Made by a program: the position numbers and the translations under genes. A stretch of 14,485 bases of DNA from VRUE01 sp035693025 (lineage in GTDB: Bacteria; Actinomycetota; Thermoleophilia; Solirubrobacterales; 70-9), in the NCBI GenBank assembly GCA_035693025.1, contig DASSHI010000010.1, forward strand, positions 1-14,485. The letters are read 5' to 3'. Shown here piece after piece: positions 1-5,124 of the stretch; position 1 is the first letter of the stretch; each line of letters starts with the position of its first letter. Under the pieces are notes generated by a model. That model did not search any database. It saw only the letters and a program-made list of their open reading frames with translations, and was not told the DNA's origin.

Positions 1-1007
1 ACCTCGCACTCGATCGGTCGGATCTCATTCTGAGCGCGGCCGTCGGGACGCTTCTTGTCGACGGCGATCGCCTTGCGAATCGTGTCCTTCTCGATCTGGT
101 CGAAGGCCGCGCCGACCTCAGACTTGCGGCCGGCGTCGGCATCGGCGTCGGCGGTCTCGGGCGCGTACTTGGCGACCACCTCGTCCTTGACCTTGTCGAT
201 CGCCTCGTAGCGCTCGAGCTTGCCTTCGGTGGCGATCGCATCAACCAGCGTTTGGCCGTGGGAGGCGCGGATCTCCTCGATCAGGCTCTCGTCGATCTTG
301 GGCGCCTCGATCTCGACCTTCTCCTTGCCGGCCGCCTCGGCGAGCTCCTGCATCGCTCCGCAGAGCTTCTTGATCTCGCTGTGGGCGATATCGAGGGCAT
401 CGAGGATCTCGGCCTCGGTGACGCCGTCGGCGCCCGCCTCGACCATCAGGATCGCCTCGTCGGTACCGGCGACGATGAGGTCCATTTCAAGCCCCTCGAG
501 GCTCTCCTCGGGGGGGTTGACGACGAAGTCGCCCTCGAGTTTGCCGACCCGCACGGCGCCGACGTGAGCGGCAACCGGGACCGGCGAGATCGCCAGCGCC
601 GCGGAGGCGCCGTTCATCGCCAGGATGTCGTAGGGGTGGACGTGGTCCACGGAGAGGGGTGTCGCGACCAGCTGGGTCTCGTAGTGCCAGCCCTTTGGGA
701 ACAGCGGCCGGATCGGCCGGTCGATCATGCGAGCGGTGAGCGTCGCCTTCTCGCTGGATTTGCCCTCGCGACGGAAGAACGAGCCGGGGATCTTGCCCGC
801 GGCGTACATGCGCTCCTCGATGTCGACGGTGAGGGGAAGGAAGTCCACGTCGCGCAGGCTGCCGACGGTTGCGGTGCACAGGACCTTGGTGTCGCCGGCC
901 TGCACCACGACCGCGCCGCCCGCCTGCTTCGCGAGTTTTCCGGTCTCGAAGGAGATCTGGCTGTCGCCGACATCCGCCGAGACGCGGGTAACGTCAAACA
1001 TGCTCAT
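1..1007 (-). CDS. pnp: Polyribonucleotide nucleotidyltransferase (PNPase), N-terminal part, cut by window edge
   Basis: PNPase degrades RNA 3'-to-5' by phosphorolysis, releasing nucleoside diphosphates, as a cytoplasmic homotrimer and often in the RNA degradosome. About 335 of the usual 700 or so residues are present. The first RNase PH domain (about residues 1-145) contains the family signature FFRREGKSSEKATLTARMID followed by RPIRPLFP. Next come an all-helical linker domain (about 150-300) and the start of the second RNase PH domain (KRPDGRAQNEIRPIECEV). The catalytic half of domain 2 and the KH and S1 RNA-binding domains would lie beyond position 1. The start is the ATG at 1007, giving MSMFDV. 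A second in-frame ATG lies at 1001, but GGAGG (1024-1020) and AGGA (1018-1015) favour 1007. It is the last gene of the run, separated from the upstream DsbA-like gene by 75 nt that hold two hairpins. Identification is firm; only completeness is unknown. Confidence 0.97.
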   Translation of the reverse strand, partial: MSMFDVTRVSADVGDSQISFETGKLAKQAGGAVVVQAGDTKVLCTATVGSLRDVDFLPLTVDIEERMYAAGKIPGSFFRREGKSSEKATLTARMIDRPIRPLFPKGWHYETQLVATPLSVDHVHPYDILAMNGASAALAISPVPVAAHVGAVRVGKLEGDFVVNPPEESLEGLEMDLIVAGTDEAILMVEAGADGVTEAEILDALDIAHSEIKKLCGAMQELAEAAGKEKVEIEAPKIDESLIEEIRASHGQTLVDAIATEGKLERYEAIDKVKDEVVAKYAPETADADADAGRKSEVGAAFDQIEKDTIRKAIAVDKKRPDGRAQNEIRPIECE

Positions 1008-1024
1008 TTAGTTGTCCTACCTCC

Positions 1025-1067
1025 GGCCGCCCGGATGGCGGCCATTTGCATTCAGAACTCTCGTTCT
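1025..1067 (-). promoter_or_regulatory. Two hairpins in the pnp leader, one abutting the Shine-Dalgarno
   Basis: Reading the minus strand toward pnp, the first hairpin (1067-1054) is AGAAC-GAGA-GTTCT, a 5-bp perfect stem closed by a GNRA tetraloop. The second (1043-1025) is GGCCGCC-ATCCG-GGCGGCC, a 7-bp all-GC stem whose 3' foot touches the GGAGG at 1024-1020. Neither is followed by a T-run, so they are not intrinsic terminators. The pnp leader of Escherichia coli folds into a stem cleaved by RNase III for autoregulation. A similar role here is inference from position only. Confidence 0.5.
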
Positions 1068-1082
1068 CTGTCCTCGGAAAGA

Positions 1083-1613
1083 CTACAGACGCTGGGGGAA
1101 GAGCGCCGGGGTTCCGCTCACGCCGGCGCGAATGCCCGATTCGAAATCGCGCCGGACCCGCTCCCCGGTCGCCTCGGCGCGACGATCGGCCTCGAAGCAA
1201 TCCAGGTCCAGGCCGAGCGACTCGGCCCGCTCCCACAGATGCGGGTCGTCGACCCGGCCGCGCCCCGCATAGAGCGAGTCGACCATCTCGAAAAACCGCC
1301 CCTGGGCTCCCGCCGCCTCGGCCGCGGCGTGCAGAGCGGGTGCCCGCGGGTGCTTGCTGGCGACCGGGAAGTGGCGGAAGACGATCCGCGCCGGGCGTTC
1401 GCAGAGCTCCGCCCAGGCGGCGGCGCAATGGGGGCAGCCGAGGTCGGCGTAGACGATCAGCAGCTCGCCCTCGCCGCGGATGTGGTCGTCGGGGCCCGGT
1501 GGCGGGACCGCGGCGCTGGTGAGCTCGCCGTTCAGGCCTCGACCGACGCCAGCGCGTCGAAGATCAGGTTTGCGCCGGGGATCTCCAGCGGCGTCGGCGA
1601 CTCGTGCACCCAC
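1083..1613 (-). CDS. DsbA-like thioredoxin-fold protein, C-terminally short
   Basis: This is a thioredoxin-fold protein of the DsbA/DSBA-like oxidoreductase type. The first strand (ELLIVYADLGCPHC) ends in the CPHC active site typical of DsbA (Cys60 and Cys63 counted from the GTG at 1613). A helical insert and the cis-proline strand (GVSGTPALF, Pro169) follow. The protein stops four residues later (PQRL), so the last strand and helix that family members usually have, roughly 20 residues, are missing. No signal peptide or membrane segment is visible, so it is probably cytoplasmic. The start is uncertain. GTG 1613 is the only standard start codon, but it overlaps the peroxiredoxin gene by 82 nt and its first 26 residues are low-complexity Arg/Gly/Ala. 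A CTG at 1535 would form a CTGA overlap with the peroxiredoxin stop codon, as at the other junctions here. The role may be to reduce or oxidise partners of the peroxiredoxin; this is inference. Confidence 0.72.
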   Translation of the reverse strand: MGARVADAAGDPRRKPDLRRAGVGRGLNGELTSAAVPPPGPDDHIRGEGELLIVYADLGCPHCAAAWAELCERPARIVFRHFPVASKHPRAPALHAAAEAAGAQGRFFEMVDSLYAGRGRVDDPHLWERAESLGLDLDCFEADRRAEATGERVRRDFESGIRAGVSGTPALFPQRL

Positions 1614-1993
1614 TCGACCGTGCCCTGCTCGTCGATCAAGACGAGCGAGCGGTTGGCGTGGCCGGTGGCCTCGATGTAGGCGCCGTATGCGCGCGCGACC
1701 TCTCCCTTGGGCTCGAAGTCGGCGAGCAGCCGCGTGTCGATTCCGAGCTTCTCCTGGAACGCCTTGTGGGCGAAGCCGTGATCGACGCTGATCCCGATCA
1801 TCTCGACCCCCTTCTCGGCGATCTGGGGCTTGACCTCCTGGTAGATCGAGAGCTGGTCCGAGCAGACCGGGCTGAAGTCGAGCGGGTAGAAGACGAGCAG
1901 GAGCTTGCGGCCGCGATAGTCGGCGAGCGAGACCTCCTCGCCGTCCTGGTCGCGCAGGGCGAACGCGGGCGCCGGCTCGCCGGCGGCGATCAT
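1532..1993 (-). CDS. 1-Cys peroxiredoxin, AhpE/Bcp-like
   Basis: A thiol peroxidase that reduces hydrogen peroxide or organic peroxides through one peroxidatic cysteine. The 153-residue protein has the AhpC/TSA thioredoxin fold. The active-site segment FYPLDFSPVCSDQL matches the PxxxS/TxxC motif with Cys44 as peroxidatic cysteine. The partner arginine is probably in ANRSLVLID. No second cysteine exists, so it cannot form an internal resolving disulfide and must be recycled by an external thiol. Length and the segments FALRDQ, YRG, ADFEPKGEVARAYG and ANR resemble mycobacterial AhpE more than two-Cys Bcp. The ATG at 1993 overlaps the rpsO stop (ATGATC), so it is translationally coupled to rpsO. 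It lies directly upstream of the DsbA-like gene, a candidate reductant. A longer in-frame extension to 2281 was rejected because it is out-of-frame rpsO. Family assignment is firm; subfamily is less so. Confidence 0.92.
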   Translation of the reverse strand: MIAAGEPAPAFALRDQDGEEVSLADYRGRKLLLVFYPLDFSPVCSDQLSIYQEVKPQIAEKGVEMIGISVDHGFAHKAFQEKLGIDTRLLADFEPKGEVARAYGAYIEATGHANRSLVLIDEQGTVEWVHESPTPLEIPGANLIFDALASVEA

Positions 1994-2259
1994 CGCCGCA
2001 GGCCGAGATCGGCGACCAGGGCGCGGTAGCGCTCGAGGTCGCTGCGCTCGAGATAGCGCAGCATCCGCCTGCGCTTGCCGACGAGCATCAAGAGGCCGCG
2101 TCGGGAGTGATGGTCCTTCGCGTGCGTGCGCAGATGCTCGGTCAGCTCGTTGATCCGCTCGGTGAGCAGCGCGACCTGCACCTCGGCCGAGCCGGTATCG
2201 CCGTCGGCGCGGCCGTACTTGCCGATCAACTCGCTCTTCTTGTCCTTGGCCAAGCTCAT
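1990..2259 (-). CDS. rpsO: 30S ribosomal protein S15
   Basis: S15 is a primary 16S rRNA binder of the small-subunit platform. The 89-residue protein has standard length and contains the family core: DTGSAEVQVALLTERI, then LTEHLRTHAKDHHSRRGLL and the basic stretch VGKRRRMLRYL. These cover helices alpha1-alpha3 and the H-x-x-D-x-H-S-R-R-G rRNA-contact motif. The ATG at 2259 overlaps the ribF stop in an ATGA junction, and the stop overlaps the next gene's ATG in the same way. Upstream ribF and downstream pnp are its usual neighbours, except that two redox genes intervene before pnp. In many bacteria S15 represses its own mRNA. I see no separate leader here, so any such control would have to act within the ribF 3' end. 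Confidence 0.98.
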   Translation of the reverse strand: MSLAKDKKSELIGKYGRADGDTGSAEVQVALLTERINELTEHLRTHAKDHHSRRGLLMLVGKRRRMLRYLERSDLERYRALVADLGLRR

Positions 2260-3149
2260 TGCGCGCCGGTGAAGCTAGCACAGACCCGCCTCGCGTCCTC
2301 GACGTCGATCCGCATCTGGGCGATCAGCTCCTCGACGTTGGGAAAGCGCTTCTCGCCACGCAGGCGCTCGACGAAGGCGACCCGCAGCGTGCGGCCGTAG
2401 AGATCCTCCTCGCGGTCGATCAGGTAGGTCTCGATCAATACGCCGCGACCGCTCTCGAAGGTCGGCCGTACGCCGACGTTGACGGCGGCCGGAACGCCGT
2501 CCGCGAAGGCGGCGAAGACGCCGTGGCCGGGATAGGCCAGGCGATCGTCGGGGACGATGTTCGCGGTCGGAAAGCCGAGCTCGCGGCCGCGCTGGTCACC
2601 CGTCACCACCGTGCCCTCGACCATGAACGGGGCGCCGAGGCAGTGCCGCGCCCCGACCATGTCGCCAGCGGCGACGAGGGCTCGGATCCGGGTCGAGGAG
2701 ACGGTCTCCCCGTCGACCTCGACCAGCGGCACGACGCGGGTCTCGAACTCCTCGCGGGCGGCGAGCATGCCCGGGTCCCCCTTGGCCTTGGCGCCGAAAC
2801 GGAAGTTCTCTCCCACCGAGACCTTCTCGGCACCCAGCTTCTCGATCAGGACACGCTCGACGAAGTCCTCGGCGGTGCGCTTGGCGAGCTCCTCGTCGAA
2901 GGGGATGACGACCAGCTCGCGCACGCCGAGCCCCTCGATCACGTCGCGCTTGACCTCGAAGGGCATGATCAGCTTGGGCAGCGCCGCGGGGTGGATCACC
3001 GAGAGCGGGTGCGGGTCGAAGGTGAGCACGGTGTCGGCGCCATCGATCACCGCCTGGTGGCCGAGGTGGACGCCGTCGAAGGTCCCGATCGCGACATGGC
3101 GCGGCCGCGGCTCGGCGTCCGGCAGGCTGGTGACCTCGATGTTGGCCAC
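2256..3149 (-). CDS. ribF: Bifunctional riboflavin kinase / FMN adenylyltransferase
   Basis: Makes FMN from riboflavin and ATP, then FAD from FMN and ATP, in the cytoplasm. The 297-residue protein has an N-terminal adenylyltransferase domain with GTFDGVHLGH (22-31), FDPHP (44-48), ENFRFG (114-119) and SSTRIR (151-156). The C-terminal flavokinase domain has GTVVTGDQRGRELGFPTAN (179-197), NVGVRPTF (224-231) and the catalytic glutamate of LIETYLID (Glu240). The start is GTG 3149 in a TAGTG overlap with truB. GGAGG sits 10 nt upstream and the family's first strand starts soon after. Only about 12 residues separate HxGH from FDPHP, so the helix that normally follows HxGH is shortened by perhaps 12-18 residues. 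Activity is still expected because both nucleotide-binding motifs are intact. The flavin products would serve PyrK and PyrD encoded upstream, though nothing shows co-regulation. Confidence 0.97.
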   Translation of the reverse strand: MANIEVTSLPDAEPRPRHVAIGTFDGVHLGHQAVIDGADTVLTFDPHPLSVIHPAALPKLIMPFEVKRDVIEGLGVRELVVIPFDEELAKRTAEDFVERVLIEKLGAEKVSVGENFRFGAKAKGDPGMLAAREEFETRVVPLVEVDGETVSSTRIRALVAAGDMVGARHCLGAPFMVEGTVVTGDQRGRELGFPTANIVPDDRLAYPGHGVFAAFADGVPAAVNVGVRPTFESGRGVLIETYLIDREEDLYGRTLRVAFVERLRGEKRFPNVEELIAQMRIDVEDARRVCASFTGAQ

Positions 3150-3781
3150 TACCGCATCGCCTCCGCCGCCGCCGGGATCAGCTCGCCGACCTGCTCGACC
3201 GAGAGCTCCCGGCCCGCCTCCTCGACCCGGAAGGGGCCGATCGCCGTGCGGCGCAACTCGACGCAGTAGGCGTCGCCCAGGGTCTCGATCAGGGTGCGGA
3301 CGTAGGTGCCGCTGGAGCATTCGATCTCGTAGCGAACGAGCTCGCCGTCGCTTGCGAGCAGCTCGGCCCGGTGGATATCGACGTCGCGCAGCGGCGTCGT
3401 CACCGTCTCGCCGCGGCGGGCCTTGCGGTAAAGGCGCTCGCCGCTGACCCGCACCGCCGAGGTCATCGGCACACGTTGGCGAACCGTGCCGGTCGGCAGC
3501 TCCAGGGTCTCGGGCAGGCGACCCGTCTCGGTCAGCTCGCCGTCGGGGTCGCCGCTGCTCGAGCGCCAGCCGAGCCGTGCGGTCGCCAGGTAGGTCTTCG
3601 ACATTCCGGTGAGGAACCGCTGCAGGCGCGTCGCCTCGTCCAGCACGACCAGCAGCAGGCCGGTGGCGAAGGGGTCGAGGGTCCCGGCGTGGCCGGCCTT
3701 GCAGTCCCGCTCGCGGCGCACCCGGCGCACCAGCTCGTGCGAGGTGATCCCCGCCGGCTTGTCGCAGAGCAGCAGGGTCAA
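3149..3781 (-). CDS. truB: tRNA pseudouridine-55 synthase TruB, catalytic domain only
   Basis: Isomerises U55 in the T-loop of tRNAs to pseudouridine. The catalytic aspartate is Asp36 in GHAGTLDPFATG (30-41). Other family segments are LLCDKPAGITSHELV, SKTYLATARLG (61-71, containing the conserved Tyr64), SAVRVSGERLYRKARRGE (108-125) and CSSGTYVRTL (155-164). The protein is 210 residues, against about 290-315 in Mycobacterium tuberculosis, Bacillus subtilis or E. coli. It ends right after the catalytic fold (IGPFRVEEA plus about 20 residues), so the PUA or TruB-C RNA-binding domain is absent. In the usual PPxYSA segment the sequence reads VPMTSA, so that Tyr is replaced by Thr. The only start that fits is TTG 3781, forming a TTGA overlap with the nrnA stop; no clear Shine-Dalgarno is seen. 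It sits between nrnA and ribF in conserved order. Confidence 0.95.
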   Translation of the reverse strand: MTLLLCDKPAGITSHELVRRVRRERDCKAGHAGTLDPFATGLLLVVLDEATRLQRFLTGMSKTYLATARLGWRSSSGDPDGELTETGRLPETLELPTGTVRQRVPMTSAVRVSGERLYRKARRGETVTTPLRDVDIHRAELLASDGELVRYEIECSSGTYVRTLIETLGDAYCVELRRTAIGPFRVEEAGRELSVEQVGELIPAAAEAMR

Positions 3782-4782
3782 GGATCGAGTTGGGCGGAGA
3801 CCTCGTCGCAGAGGAAGGAGACGAGACCCTCCAGCTCGAGATCGGTGGAGAAGCCGGCGGCGCGCTTGTGGCCGCCGCCGCCGCGCCGCCGGGCGATCGC
3901 CGAGACGTCGACCTCGCCATCGCTGGAGCGCAGGCTGACCTTTCGCGCGGCGCGGCCGCGGTCGCCCAGGTCGCGGATCAGTGCGGCGACGCGGGCGCCC
4001 TCGACGGAGCGCAGGTGATCGATGATCCCCTCGGTCATCTCCTCGCCCCCACCGCTCGCCTCGTAGTCGGAGGCCGTGACGTAGGCGAGCACCAACCGTC
4101 CGTCGCAATGGTGCTGGATCCCATCCAGGGCGCGCGAGAGAAGCCGCAGCTTCTCGAGCGGCACGTGCTCGTAGAGCCGCCGGTAGGTCTCGTCGACGTC
4201 GACCCCGGCTTCGATCAGGTCGGCCGCGATCCGATGGGTGCGCGCGTTGGTGTTCTCGTACATGAACTTGCCCGTGTCGGTGACCAGGCCGACGTAGAGG
4301 GCCGCGGCGATCGGGGTCGTGATCTCGGCGCCGAGCAGGATCGCCAGCTCGTAGACGATCTCCGCCGTACACGAAGCGTCGACCTCGACCAGGTTGACGT
4401 CGCCGAACAGCGTGTTGTCGTGGTGGTGGTCGATGTTGATCTTGAAGTTGCCGTCCTCGCTGAGGAAATCGACCGGCATGCGGTCGATGTTGCCGCAGTC
4501 GAGGAAGACCACCGCGCGGTCGGCCATGTCGGCGGGCGCCTCGTGGAAGACCTCCTCCAGCGGCAGGAAGCGGTACTCGATCGGCAGCGGGAACTCCTTC
4601 GCGGCGAGGAACATCACCGAGTCCTTGCCCAGCTGCGTGAGCAGGTGGTGCATGCCGAGCAGCGAGCCGAGCGCATCGCCGTCCGGGCCCTCGTGGGCGG
4701 TGAGCAGGAAGCGCTCGCGACTGCGAATCTCGTGGGCGATCCGCTCGATCGCGGTGGCGCCGATGTCGGTGGTCTCGCTCAT
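3778..4782 (-). CDS. nrnA: Bifunctional oligoribonuclease / PAP phosphatase, DHH-DHHA1 family
   Basis: Members of this family hydrolyse nano-RNA (2-5 nt) and also 3'-phosphoadenosine 5'-phosphate; some act on cyclic dinucleotide breakdown products. The 334-residue protein has the DHH phosphoesterase domain with HEGPDGDALGS (30-40), LDCG with Asp95, DHHH (118-121) and VTDTG with Asp169, which together form a two-metal (usually Mn2+) site. The C-terminal DHHA1 substrate-binding domain has GGGGHKRAAGF (301-311). Length matches NrnA of B. subtilis and its mycobacterial homologue. The ATG at 4782 overlaps the rbfA stop (ATGA) and is preceded by GAGAGG close to the start. It lies between rbfA and truB, the standard Gram-positive order. 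It probably completes RNA turnover begun by enzymes such as the PNPase encoded downstream. Which substrate dominates cannot be read from sequence. Confidence 0.95.
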   Translation of the reverse strand: MSETTDIGATAIERIAHEIRSRERFLLTAHEGPDGDALGSLLGMHHLLTQLGKDSVMFLAAKEFPLPIEYRFLPLEEVFHEAPADMADRAVVFLDCGNIDRMPVDFLSEDGNFKINIDHHHDNTLFGDVNLVEVDASCTAEIVYELAILLGAEITTPIAAALYVGLVTDTGKFMYENTNARTHRIAADLIEAGVDVDETYRRLYEHVPLEKLRLLSRALDGIQHHCDGRLVLAYVTASDYEASGGGEEMTEGIIDHLRSVEGARVAALIRDLGDRGRAARKVSLRSSDGEVDVSAIARRRGGGGHKRAAGFSTDLELEGLVSFLCDEVSAQLDP

Positions 4783-5123
4783 TGCCTCTCGTCTTCTTCG
4801 AGCAGCTGGGAGATCCTCATCCCCTGCTCGACCGTCGGGTCGTAGTGGAAGGTCAGGGTCGGGGTCCGCTTCATCCGCGTCTCCGCGGCGATCTTGGCTT
4901 GCAGGACGCCATGCGAGGACCGTAGCCCCACGAGCGCATCCTCCCGGGCCTCGTCGTCGCCGAGCACGCTGACGTGCACCTTTGCGGCGCGTAGGTCTGG
5001 GCTGGTCTCGACCGAGGTCACGGTGACGAAGCCGATCCGAGGGTCGCTCAGTTCGGTGGCGATCGCTGCGCCGATCACCTCGCGAAGCACCTCGTTGATG
5101 CGGCGCATGCGAGGAGTCGCCAT
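4779..5123 (-). CDS. rbfA: 30S ribosome-binding factor A
   Basis: RbfA binds free 30S subunits and helps mature the 5' end of 16S rRNA; it is needed for growth in the cold in E. coli. The 114-residue protein has the KH-like fold signature: MRRINEVLREVIGAAIATEL, SDPRIGFVTVTSVETSPDL, AKVHVSVLGDD and the C-terminal LTFHYDPTVEQGMRISQLL. Length is close to the usual 115-130 residues. The start at ATG 5123 (MATPRMRRIN) is one nucleotide after the infB stop, with GGAG from the last infB codons as ribosome-binding site. A second in-frame Met five codons later is possible. The upstream in-frame extension to 5195 is out-of-frame infB and was not used. Its position after infB is the standard arrangement. 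Confidence 0.96.
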   Translation of the reverse strand: MATPRMRRINEVLREVIGAAIATELSDPRIGFVTVTSVETSPDLRAAKVHVSVLGDDEAREDALVGLRSSHGVLQAKIAAETRMKRTPTLTFHYDPTVEQGMRISQLLEEDERQ

Positions 5124-5124
5124 C

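Noticed and set aside
994..1428. Frameshift explanation for the short DsbA-like protein, using the alternative frame to 994
   Set aside because: Neither alternative frame after the cis-Pro strand resembles a thioredoxin-fold C-terminus.
252..1679. 475-codon open frame on the plus strand opposite pnp and the redox genes
   Set aside because: Antisense shadow; runs across three real genes on the other strand and has no recognisable motif.
1994..2281. N-terminal extension of the peroxiredoxin to 249 residues
   Set aside because: The extension is rpsO read out of frame; the peroxiredoxin fold begins at ATG 1993.
2256..3920. Long minus-strand frame extending RibF upstream to 554 residues
   Set aside because: The upstream part is out-of-frame truB and nrnA (Arg/Pro-rich). 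RibF motifs start right after GTG 3149, which has a good ribosome-binding site.
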